A stretch of 6,261 bases of DNA from Bacteroidetes bacterium CG23_combo_of_CG06-09_8_20_14_all_32_9 (GTDB taxonomy: Bacteria > Bacteroidota > Bacteroidia > Bacteroidales > GWA2-32-17), in the NCBI GenBank assembly GCA_002771395.1, contig PCSS01000144.1, positions 160 to 6,420 on the forward strand, read 5' to 3'. Every line of letters begins with the position of its first letter. Within the stretch, counting starts at the first letter, position 1. Of the stretch, positions 1-6,233 are shown piece after piece. A program made the position numbers and the translations under genes. The notes under the pieces are model-generated. The model had not been told where the DNA came from, did no database searches, and was given only the letters and a program-made list of their open reading frames with translations.

Positions 1-707
1 TAATTACAAGCATCTTCTGTGAACTTTATGGTTGGAGCAACTGCGCCAATTGAGCATCCTGCATTGATAATTTTATTGCCGTCATCCATTTGAAAATGAT
101 AGGCTATAGAAATAATAGAGATTTCCATAGATAATCGTGTGCCGATTTTTATGTAACCCGATTTTATTTTTTTACCTGAATTTGGAGGAATAAAAATATT
201 TCTTAATATTTCGTTTTTTTTCAAAGAAGTTTTTTTAACACCTTTAAAAAAATCTGCAAGCGATTCATTTCGGACATTACCGTTTGAATCAATAATTTCG
301 CAAATTGCTTTAAGTGAAACTAAAGCGCATGATATATCGCCTGATGGTGAAGCCTGACAAATATTACCTCCTATAGTTGCTGTTTCTCTAATCTGCATAG
401 AAGCAACGCTGTTTGTGGCTTCCCACAACACAGGGTAATTTGTTTTAAGAATACTATTATCTGTTAACCGCGATGCTGTTACCAATGCACCAATTCTTGC
501 ACCTTTTTCGTTAATTGTTATGGTCTTAAAATTTTCATCTTTCAATTGAGCCAGATTAATAACAGTTAAATCTTCTTGTGGTTTACTATTAAGGTCATTT
601 ATCAGGTCAGTATAACCTGCGCCAAACCTGAAATTTTTGTCCTGATATTTACCGATAACTTCCAGTAATTCACGGCTTGTTTTTGGGCTTATTACATCAA
701 AATCCAT
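1..707 (-). CDS. FAD-binding (medium) subunit of a xanthine dehydrogenase-family molybdenum hydroxylase, C-terminus cut off by the window edge
   Basis: This subunit should carry FAD and pass electrons from the iron-sulphur subunit to the final acceptor in the cytoplasm. My translation from the ATG at 707 begins MDFDVISPKTSRELLEVIGK and stays open for 235 codons to the window edge. Family members usually have about 270-300 residues, so the last few dozen are missing. Two FAD-contact motifs are visible: FGAGYTDL (residues 28-35, usually AGGTDL) and IGGNICQASPSGD (112-124). A later GAVAPT segment, near residue 220, is also typical. The [4Fe-4S] insertion that marks the 4-hydroxybenzoyl-CoA reductase beta subunit is absent, because ASPSGD runs straight into the next strand. 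The start lies 14 bp after the catalytic subunit's stop, with no Shine-Dalgarno sequence. The family call is secure. The substrate is unknown. Confidence 0.93.
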   Translation of the reverse strand, partial: MDFDVISPKTSRELLEVIGKYQDKNFRFGAGYTDLINDLNSKPQEDLTVINLAQLKDENFKTITINEKGARIGALVTASRLTDNSILKTNYPVLWEATNSVASMQIRETATIGGNICQASPSGDISCALVSLKAICEIIDSNGNVRNESLADFFKGVKKTSLKKNEILRNIFIPPNSGKKIKSGYIKIGTRLSMEISIISIAYHFQMDDGNKIINAGCSIGAVAPTIKFTEDACN

Positions 708-721
708 AAATTAATTGATTA

Positions 722-3016
722 TTAAATAATCGTTTTTTCTTTAATTGCTTTTAATACTTTTTCGGGTGTTAAGGGAAGCGAACAAAATTCAACTCCAATA
801 GCGTTTGCAACCGCATTTGCAATAGCCGGGGCAGTAGGAATTAATGGTGCTTCGCCAACACCTTTAGAACCATAAGGACCCGCCTCATCAAATGTTTCGA
901 TAGGGTAAAAGTGAATATTTGGTATATCAGTGCTGGTAAGTAATTTGTATCCGTGAAAACTCGGGTTAATCAGATTTCCATTTTCAAAAATCATTTCTTC
1001 GGTAAGAGCATAACCAATGCCCATAACAACGCCGCCTTCAATCTGTCCCTGAAGTCCCAATGGATTTAGAACTCGCCCCACATCCTGAGAAACATATACA
1101 TCCAACACTTTTACATTTCCTGTATAAGTATCCACTTCTACTTCGATAGCTTGCGATGCAAAGGCATAATTTCCAGAGACATTTCCTCTAAACTGCTTAT
1201 CCTGAAAATCGCTTGGCGGTTCGTAAAAATATTCTGCAACGCACAACTCGTTTGGTAAACCAAAGTGCATATCCCTAACAATTTTGTCAATCTTTATTTC
1301 TTTGTCGCCAGTTATTATCAAGCCATTTTTATAAGAAAAATCACCTGCTTCAACACATAAGAGTTTAGAAACCTGTTTGTTCAGTTTTTCCTTAATCAGT
1401 TTAATGGCACCCAGCAAAGAGTTACCCGATACGAAACTTGTTCTGGATGCATGTACGCCAACATCCCAAGGTTTAACATCAGTATCAGTATTAATTACTT
1501 TAATTTTTTCAAAAGGAATGCCAAGTTCTTCTGCTGCAATCATTGCGAGTATAGTTTCAGAACCTTGTCCTATTTCGCTTGAGCCGGTAAATATTGTAAG
1601 ATAACCATAATGGTCTAATTTTAGCCTTGTGCCGCAACCATCAGAGCGGTATATTTTTGCACCGCCTCCAACATGAAGCATTGATGCTAATCCGATACCT
1701 GTTTTATATCTTCCCTGATTTTTTTTCTTTTCTTTTACTTTGTAATGACTTTCTTTAATAACTTTTTCTAATGCAGGTTTAGCTCCACAAGTTTTATAAT
1801 GTAATCTTTGTCCTGTTATTTCTCCTTTATAGTTGGCGTTAAGAAGTCTTATTTCGTCATTTCCAATACCCAGTTCTTTTGCCATCAGGTTAATATTTCT
1901 TTCAACAGAAAATGTCGCCTGCGGGTTTCCATATCCTCTGAACGAACCGGCAAAAGGATTATTTGTATAAACGGCATCAGCCTGAAAAGAACAGGCGGGA
2001 ACCTGATACAACGAAGAAAAGGTTTGCATCATAACAAAGGGTGTAGTAGCTCCCCATGAAGTATATGCTCCATTATCCATAGTGATTTTAACTTCTCTGA
2101 ATGTAAATCTGCTTGTTTCATCTGCTCCTGTGGTAAGGTCTATTACCATAGTTTGACGGGTAGGAGAAGCTATAAATTCTTCTTCCCTGTTGTACAGAAT
2201 TTGAACAGGTTTTCCTGTTTTTATTGAAAGCAAAGCACATATTGGTTCAAAGGGTAGCATATCGAGTTTGCTTCCAAAAGCGCCGCCAATAGTTGGTTGA
2301 ATTATCCTGATTTTTGAAGGTTCCATTTTAAGTGCATGGGCAATATCTCTCTGATATAAAAAAGGAACCTGAGTTGATGCCCAAAGTGTAAGGCAACCGT
2401 TAAGTTTAGAATAATCGGCGGTAATATTGCTTGTTCCCAAACAGCTATGTGCTACCCGGGGTAATGTATATCTTTTACTAATAATAACTTTACTTTTTGC
2501 TTTTTGCACATCAAGTTCACCATGTTCGTAATGAAAAGATTCGGCAATATTTTTATTTGCAAATTGTTCTAATCCTTTCCCTGCCAGATTAATTTTTGGT
2601 GCATTTTCCTTTAAAGCATCAAATGGATTAAAAATTCCTTTCTTAACATCGTATTCTACTTTTATTAATGATAAAGCTTTACGGGCAATATCTTTTGTAG
2701 TAGCTGCTACAGCAGCAATTTCGTCGCGAATGCAATTTACAGTTTTGCTTTTTAAAATCGGGTGATCTCTTTTGTATCCAATCATATTTACATCCGCATC
2801 ATCTGCAGTAATTACACAGGCGACGCCTTCTAAGGCTTTTGCAGCAGAGGTATCAATGGAAATAATGTTTGCACATGGATATTTTGTGCGAAGTATCATT
2901 CCATGTAACATATTGGGTAACTCTATATCATGTCCGTAAATAGCCTTTCCGGTTACACGTTCCTTTCCATCAAATTTTTGAGTGGATTTGCTAATAATGC
3001 TGAGTTCTTTTGCCAT
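722..3016 (-). CDS. Molybdopterin-binding catalytic (large) subunit of a xanthine dehydrogenase-family hydroxylase
   Basis: This 764-residue subunit holds the Mo-pterin site, where water-derived oxygen is inserted into a substrate C-H bond. The length is normal for a stand-alone large subunit. The N-terminal a/b hammerhead domain spans roughly residues 14-125 (VTGKAIYGHDIELP at 21-34). Mo-cofactor motifs follow in family order: GGAFGSK (244-250), SFRGYGNPQ (358-366), EIGQGSET (481-488) and GSKGVGEAPL (716-725). E722 in the last is the expected catalytic glutamate. The segment before FRGYG reads NPFAGSFR, not the AYRCSFR of form I CO dehydrogenase, so the active-site Cys is missing. By memory alignment, mammalian Glu802 and Arg880 correspond to L251 and about V328, so classical xanthine binding is not supported. 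It is the middle gene of the operon, 23 bp after the [2Fe-2S] subunit. The ATG at 3016 fits the usual N-terminus. Plausible substrates include purines, N-heterocycles or aldehydes; none can be chosen. Confidence 0.95.
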   Translation of the reverse strand: MAKELSIISKSTQKFDGKERVTGKAIYGHDIELPNMLHGMILRTKYPCANIISIDTSAAKALEGVACVITADDADVNMIGYKRDHPILKSKTVNCIRDEIAAVAATTKDIARKALSLIKVEYDVKKGIFNPFDALKENAPKINLAGKGLEQFANKNIAESFHYEHGELDVQKAKSKVIISKRYTLPRVAHSCLGTSNITADYSKLNGCLTLWASTQVPFLYQRDIAHALKMEPSKIRIIQPTIGGAFGSKLDMLPFEPICALLSIKTGKPVQILYNREEEFIASPTRQTMVIDLTTGADETSRFTFREVKITMDNGAYTSWGATTPFVMMQTFSSLYQVPACSFQADAVYTNNPFAGSFRGYGNPQATFSVERNINLMAKELGIGNDEIRLLNANYKGEITGQRLHYKTCGAKPALEKVIKESHYKVKEKKKNQGRYKTGIGLASMLHVGGGAKIYRSDGCGTRLKLDHYGYLTIFTGSSEIGQGSETILAMIAAEELGIPFEKIKVINTDTDVKPWDVGVHASRTSFVSGNSLLGAIKLIKEKLNKQVSKLLCVEAGDFSYKNGLIITGDKEIKIDKIVRDMHFGLPNELCVAEYFYEPPSDFQDKQFRGNVSGNYAFASQAIEVEVDTYTGNVKVLDVYVSQDVGRVLNPLGLQGQIEGGVVMGIGYALTEEMIFENGNLINPSFHGYKLLTSTDIPNIHFYPIETFDEAGPYGSKGVGEAPLIPTAPAIANAVANAIGVEFCSLPLTPEKVLKAIKEKTII

Positions 3017-3039
3017 ATCGTAAAAATATTGTTTATTTA

Positions 3040-3519
3040 TTATTTGTAAACTGCTTCAGCAGCGTTAATAATTTTGACATAGCCTGTGCATCGGCATAAG
3101 TGTCCTTCAAGGCTTTTCTTTACCTCGTTACGGGTAGGAACTTTGCCCTGTGCTTTACATTTATCGCTGAAAGATTTAATTGAAAGCACTATGCCTGAAG
3201 TACAGAATCCACACTGTACAGCACCGTGCTCAAGCATCTTTTCCTGTACTTTGTTTAAAGGTTTCTCAAGAGTTCCTAATCCTTCAATGGTAGTGATAGA
3301 TTTACCTTCTACATTTACAGCAAGGTACATGCAGGAATTAATGGCAATTCCGTCAACAAGAACAGTACAGGCGCCGCACTCACCTTCAAGGCACCCAGGT
3401 TTGGTTCCTTTCAGTTTTAACTCATCTCTTATCAAATTAATCAGCAATAAAGAAGGCTTTACTTTTCTGACCATTTTTTCTCCGTTGATTGTGAAAGTAA
3501 TTTCAATTAAACTGTTCAT
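3040..3519 (-). CDS. [2Fe-2S] ferredoxin-like (small) subunit of the molybdenum hydroxylase
   Basis: This 159-residue protein carries two [2Fe-2S] clusters that relay electrons from the Mo site to FAD. The N-terminal plant-type ferredoxin domain binds cluster II through C43, C48, C51 and C63, within GCLEGECGACTVLVDG. The C-terminal helical domain binds cluster I through C103, C106, C142 and C144, within QCGFC and HLCRCTGY. All eight ligands are present and the length is typical. The reading frame stays open upstream to an ATG at 3618. I prefer the ATG at 3519 because family members begin just before this first beta strand (ITFTINGE), and the 33-codon extension would run through a 10-bp tandem repeat that does not keep frame. 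No Shine-Dalgarno sequence precedes the start, only an A/T-rich stretch. It is the first gene of the operon, so any control in the leader would act here. Confidence 0.95.
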   Translation of the reverse strand: MNSLIEITFTINGEKMVRKVKPSLLLINLIRDELKLKGTKPGCLEGECGACTVLVDGIAINSCMYLAVNVEGKSITTIEGLGTLEKPLNKVQEKMLEHGAVQCGFCTSGIVLSIKSFSDKCKAQGKVPTRNEVKKSLEGHLCRCTGYVKIINAAEAVYK

Positions 3520-3550
3520 ATTGTTTATATTTTTTATTTTATTTGTATTC

Positions 3551-3600
3551 AGATTGAAGTAGATTGAATAAGATTGAAGTGGATTGAAGGAGATTGACAG
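3551..3600 (+). repeat. Five tandem 10-bp AGATTGA units (forward arm)
   Basis: Five units sit end to end with an exact 10-bp period: AGATTGAAGT, AGATTGAATA, AGATTGAAGT, GGATTGAAGG and AGATTGACAG. The invariant core is GATTGA. A 10-bp period is not a multiple of three and places every unit on about the same face of the helix, which argues for a DNA- or RNA-level role over coding. The array lies just upstream of the [2Fe-2S] subunit start. I do not recognise it as a named repeat family. Confidence 0.9.
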
Positions 3601-3682
3601 GATAGATATCGTTCTCAATCATTTTTCAATCTTGTTTTCCCAATCTTTCTCAATCTCTTCTTTAATCTTTTCCTGTCAATCT
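3591..3682 (-). promoter_or_regulatory. 12-bp inverted repeat able to form a leader hairpin
   Basis: AGATTGACAGGA (3591-3602) and its exact reverse complement TCCTGTCAATCT (3671-3682) are separated by 68 bp. If the hydroxylase operon starts near 3717, as the -7 match suggests, both arms lie in its roughly 200-nt 5' leader and could pair. The other forward and reverse AGATTGA units offer competing pairings. The inverted repeat is seen directly. A regulatory role is inference, and it may be only a by-product of repeat expansion. Confidence 0.4.
3615..3682 (-). repeat. Six inverted AGATTGA-type units (reverse arm)
   Basis: After an inversion point around GATATC (3605-3610) the same core recurs on the other strand, seen here as TCAATC (3615), TCAATCT (3626), CCAATCT (3640), TCAATCT (3650), TTAATCT (3662) and TCAATCT (3676). 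Spacing is looser than in the forward arm, at 11, 14, 10, 12 and 14 bp. On the minus strand, the part from 3657 to 3623 nearly matches a plus-strand block at 6179-6223. Confidence 0.85.
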
Positions 3683-3721
3683 TTTTGTTAATGCAATAAT
3701 AGTTATAATTAACGTTTTTTA

Positions 3722-3729
3722 CAAAGATA
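3722..3729 (-). promoter_or_regulatory. Candidate -7 promoter element of the hydroxylase operon
   Basis: Read on the minus strand this is TATCTTTG, a perfect match to the Bacteroidota -7 element TAnnTTTG. No TTTG lies at the expected -33 distance, so only half of the promoter is supported. Transcription would start near 3715-3718, giving a leader of about 200 nt that contains the whole AGATTGA block. Confidence 0.4.
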
Positions 3730-3784
3730 TGAAATTGTGTTATTATATTGTGAATGGTAATAATTTTAAATTTTTATTTTTTTA

Positions 3785-3915
3785 TTTACCCCGTTAGATA
3801 ATTACTGTTTCTATACGGTTCGTTTACCCCGTTGGATATTGTTTTTGGTTTGTACTTACTGATGAGAAAATAATTATCCAACGGGGTGAAATTTTAAGAT
3901 ATCTAACGGGGTGAA
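3785..3915. repeat. Nested palindrome of four 16-bp elements, consensus TTYACCCCGTTRGATA
   Basis: Two forward copies, TTTACCCCGTTAGATA (3785-3800) and TTTACCCCGTTGGATA (3823-3838), are followed by two inverted copies, TATCCAACGGGGTGAA (3875-3890) and TATCTAACGGGGTGAA (3900-3915). The outer pair shares the A variant and the inner pair the G variant. Each forward copy therefore matches its nested inverted partner at 15 of 16 bases, and the single mismatch could be a G-U wobble in RNA. The GC-rich cores stand out in very AT-rich DNA. Possible readings are operator sites for a dimeric regulator, a structured RNA, or a REP-like dispersed element. I see no evidence that decides among them. Confidence 0.9.
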
Positions 3916-3975
3916 TTGCTAATTTTTGATTTGTGAACTGTATGAATGGGCTTAATAGTTACAAAAAATATACGA

Positions 3976-4009
3976 TTTGAGTCTGTTTCTTATTTAATTT
4001 GTATATTTG
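3976..4009 (+). promoter_or_regulatory. Candidate Bacteroidota promoter for the sigma factor operon
   Basis: TATATTTG at 4002-4009 matches the -7 consensus TAnnTTTG exactly. TTTG at 3976-3979 can serve as the -33 element. The spacer is 22 bp, slightly longer than the usual 19-21. Transcription would start near 4015, leaving a leader of about 50 nt before the ATG at 4066. This resembles a housekeeping promoter, so I cannot say whether the sigma factor also drives its own gene. Confidence 0.5.
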
Positions 4010-4065
4010 TATTGTAAAAGTGCAACCTTTATAAATGAAGCATAGTCTAACCAATACCTGAAAGA

Positions 4066-4620
4066 ATGCTTAGCGAACAGCAATTGATAGAAGGCTGTTT
4101 AAAAAACAACCGGAGAACTCAGAAGCAACTTTATGATATGTATGCTTCTAAATTTTTAGGTATGTGTATGAGATATGCTAAGGACAGGCAGGAAGCTGAG
4201 GATATTATACAGGAAGGATTTTTAAAAATTTTTGCCAGAATTAGTCAATACTCTGGTTTAGGTTCTTTTGAAGGCTGGATGAAGCGAATTATAATAAACA
4301 CTGCAATAACCAATTACAAAAAAAACCTGAAACATTATTATAAGCAATCTATTGATGATGTGAATGAAGCAGAATTTGAAACATTTTTTGCCGAACAGGA
4401 ATATTCGCTGGAAGAACTTTTAAAGGTAGTTCAGGAACTTCCACCTGGATATAGAATGGTTTTTAACTTATATGCAATAGAAGGATTTCAGCATAAAGAA
4501 ATTGCCAGGATGATGGAGATAGGTGTAACAACATCTAAATCTCAATATTCGCGAGCCAAAAAACTTTTAAGAACAAAGCTTGAAGAGTTGAAAAAAGAAA
4601 AAATAATTGTTCAAATTTAA
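4066..4620 (+). CDS. ECF-type RNA polymerase sigma factor (sigma-70 family)
   Basis: This 184-residue protein has the two-domain layout of extracytoplasmic-function sigma factors, which redirect RNA polymerase to a small regulon in response to an envelope signal. Region 2 spans about residues 23-90. It includes EAEDIIQEGFLKIF (43-56), the core-polymerase-binding helix, and SFEGWMKRIIINTAITNYKK (67-86), which melts and reads the -10 region. Region 4 spans about 115-172, with LPPGYRMVFNLY (125-136) and the helix-turn-helix FQHKEIARMM followed by TSKSQYSRAKKLLRTKL, which reads the -35 region. No C-terminal extension is present. The ATG at 4066 is the only in-frame start after a stop at 4048, with a weak GAAAG stretch before it. 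The stop overlaps the next start by one base (TAATG), so the downstream protein is very likely translationally coupled and its partner. Target promoters cannot be read from this window. Confidence 0.95.
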   Translation: MLSEQQLIEGCLKNNRRTQKQLYDMYASKFLGMCMRYAKDRQEAEDIIQEGFLKIFARISQYSGLGSFEGWMKRIIINTAITNYKKNLKHYYKQSIDDVNEAEFETFFAEQEYSLEELLKVVQELPPGYRMVFNLYAIEGFQHKEIARMMEIGVTTSKSQYSRAKKLLRTKLEELKKEKIIVQI

Positions 4621-6104
4621 TGAATGACATTAAAAACATAGAAGATATTTTTAAGGATAATTTTAAGAACCTTAACATTAAACCTACCGAAAAAGTATGG
4701 AAGGGTGTAAGTTCAAATCTTTGGTATTCAGATATTCAGAATATTTTTTACAATTATACCCTTCAACCGGCAAGTTCGGTATGGCATAAAATTGCTTTGA
4801 AACTTTGGTTCCGCAACTTTTTAATTTTTTCGCCAAAAACAATAAATATATATTATCTTTCGGTAATTCTTATTATTTGCTCGGCTTTATTTTTTGCTGT
4901 TTATCAAAATACAGTTGATAGCAAAAAAGTTGCAAATTCAGATTTACATTCAAAAGTTACAGGTTTATCAGAAGACAGTTCGGGTTATTTAACGGCTTCC
5001 TCTGTAATTCATTCCACGGTTATTGATTCATCAGAAAATAATTATGTTAAAAGCGGTAATAACGAGGTTAATCTTGGTAATGCTCTAAATACTGGTAATC
5101 GGATTAAAAATACTGTTGCAACAAAAATTAATAACATTATATTGCACGAACCACTACTTGCCGATGAAGATATAATAAATGAATTACTTACATACGATAA
5201 TTCTATTCTTTTACGTATGAATCAATGCCCGGTAAATATTAATATAGAATCTTTTGGCGATACCACTTTTGAGAATCGTCTTGTAAATGAATATAATTCA
5301 AAAAAGTGGTACTGGTCGGCAGAAAGTTTTGTAATGCCCTTATTTAACACTTCATCCTATAAAGTTAGTGATAATGAATATCAGTGTTTTGATAAAAATC
5401 ATTCAGGTAGTTCAATTACTGTTCCTACTTTGTCGGGTGGTTTATTAGTTCAGGCAAAACATTTGAATTTCTCGTTTCAAACCGGATTATCTTACGGCAC
5501 TTTTACAGATAAGCCCGATTATCAATATGCGGGTTTCCATTTCGATACCACAATGATAACTCAAATTGTTAATGGCGGGTATTATAATTATTTTGAGATT
5601 CATATTTTAAATCTTGATTCTCTTTTATTAACGGGTAATCATGTTTATATAATAATTCATGATTCGTTGTTTATTTCTACCGCAGACACTATTAATCAAC
5701 AGCAAGTTAACGTAATAAAAACAATTGAACACAAACGGACATTAAATACATATTCATATATAGAAATACCATTAATTGCAGGATATACATTTAGTAATGG
5801 ACGCGTAAATTTTACACTTCGCAGTGGTATTATTGCAGGATTGCTTACGTCAGCATCAGGAAATTTACCATCGCCATACTCTGAATTTGGCACAACAGAA
5901 GTTATTCAGAAATCTACCTGCAAATTCATGTTATCCGGTTTTGCCGGAATAGAAGCGGCTTTCGATGCAACAAAGCATATTTCAATAATTGCAGCACCTG
6001 TTTACAGAATTAATTTATTTTCAATATACAAAAAAAAATATATTGCAGAACAGCGTTTCAGAAGTTTTGGTGTTAAATTAGGAATAAAATATAACTTTAA
6101 ATAA
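4620..6104 (+). CDS. Membrane protein with anti-sigma-like cytoplasmic start, one TM helix and a PorT-like outer-membrane beta-barrel-type C-terminus
   Basis: This 494-residue protein probably senses an envelope state and holds the upstream sigma factor; that role is inferred from coupling and architecture. Residues 1-68 look cytoplasmic and contain a duplicated motif: IKPTEKVWKGVSSNLWY (20-36) and LQPASSVWHKIALKLWF (48-64). The P-x3-VW pattern is common at the start of Bacteroidota proteins encoded after ECF sigma genes. One hydrophobic helix lies at about 75-95. A polar, Ser/Asn-rich linker runs to about 225. From 229 onward, alternating strands rich in Tyr, Trp and Gly resemble PorT-like barrels (OMP_b-brl_2 type), notably YSYIEIPLIAGYTF (378-391) and the last strand FGVKLGIKYNFK. 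No cleavable signal peptide or FecR domain is visible. An inner-membrane helix joined to a barrel-like domain is topologically puzzling. An alternative is that the C-terminus is a periplasmic barrel-like fold. Confidence 0.8.
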   Translation: MNDIKNIEDIFKDNFKNLNIKPTEKVWKGVSSNLWYSDIQNIFYNYTLQPASSVWHKIALKLWFRNFLIFSPKTINIYYLSVILIICSALFFAVYQNTVDSKKVANSDLHSKVTGLSEDSSGYLTASSVIHSTVIDSSENNYVKSGNNEVNLGNALNTGNRIKNTVATKINNIILHEPLLADEDIINELLTYDNSILLRMNQCPVNINIESFGDTTFENRLVNEYNSKKWYWSAESFVMPLFNTSSYKVSDNEYQCFDKNHSGSSITVPTLSGGLLVQAKHLNFSFQTGLSYGTFTDKPDYQYAGFHFDTTMITQIVNGGYYNYFEIHILNLDSLLLTGNHVYIIIHDSLFISTADTINQQQVNVIKTIEHKRTLNTYSYIEIPLIAGYTFSNGRVNFTLRSGIIAGLLTSASGNLPSPYSEFGTTEVIQKSTCKFMLSGFAGIEAAFDATKHISIIAAPVYRINLFSIYKKKYIAEQRFRSFGVKLGIKYNFK

Positions 6105-6150
6105 ATATGTTATAAAATGTTAATGATTAATTTTTAAACACATAAGAGAA

Positions 6151-6233
6151 AGATTATATAAGGTTGAAGTTAAATGATGAGATTGAGAAAGATTGAAAAA
6201 GATTGAGAAAACAAGATTGAAAAGAAAGATTGT
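6151..6233 (+). repeat. Second AGATTGA array, downstream of the sigma operon
   Basis: Degenerate 10-bp units (AGATTATATA, AGGTTGAAGT) lead into three clear ones, AGATTGAGAA (6180), AGATTGAAAA (6190) and AGATTGAGAA (6200). Two more cores follow at 6214 and 6227. The block 6179-6223 aligns with the minus strand of 3657-3623 with one mismatch and one extra 10-bp unit, so the two arrays share an origin and face each other. The rest of 6105-6261 holds only A/T-rich sequence with no gene. Confidence 0.88.

Larger units (their letters stand above)
3520..4065. other. Divergent intergenic region, 546 bp, repeat-rich
   Basis: No credible gene lies here. From left to right it holds an A/T-rich stretch in front of the hydroxylase operon, an AGATTGA repeat block with an inversion point (3551-3682), a -7 promoter match on the minus strand (3722-3729), a nested palindrome of four 16-bp elements (3785-3915) and a promoter match on the plus strand (3976-4009). 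The stretches 3730-3784 and 3916-3975 show only A/T-rich sequence. The two operons flanking it diverge, so both must be started from within it or through it. Confidence 0.85.

Noticed and set aside
1377..2059. Plus-strand open frames at 1377-1604 and 1808-2059
   Set aside because: Both are antisense to the catalytic subunit, short and without family features.
3086..3562. 158-codon plus-strand open frame
   Set aside because: It lies antisense to the well-supported [2Fe-2S] subunit and has no recognisable domain.
3520..3618. N-terminal extension of the [2Fe-2S] subunit from an ATG at 3618
   Set aside because: It would encode 33 residues through a 10-bp tandem repeat, and family members start at the ferredoxin strand encoded from 3519.
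3551..3682. CRISPR array
   Set aside because: Units are 10 bp apart with no room for spacers, they switch orientation, and no cas gene is present.
4035..4061. Eight-codon open frame (MKHSLTNT) ending 4 nt before the sigma factor ATG
   Set aside because: It has no ribosome-binding signal or regulatory codon pattern, and an ORF this short is expected by chance.
5696..5893. 65-codon minus-strand open frame
   Set aside because: It is a shadow within the barrel-encoding part of the membrane protein gene.
6120..6135. TTAATGATTAA followed by a T run as a terminator of the sigma operon
   Set aside because: The stem would be four A/T pairs with a three-base loop, too weak to call an intrinsic terminator.
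3623..6223. Composite transposon or IS bounded by the inverted AGATTGA blocks
   Set aside because: No transposase or integrase lies between them, I see no target-site duplication, and the blocks are internally repetitive, unlike transposon ends.
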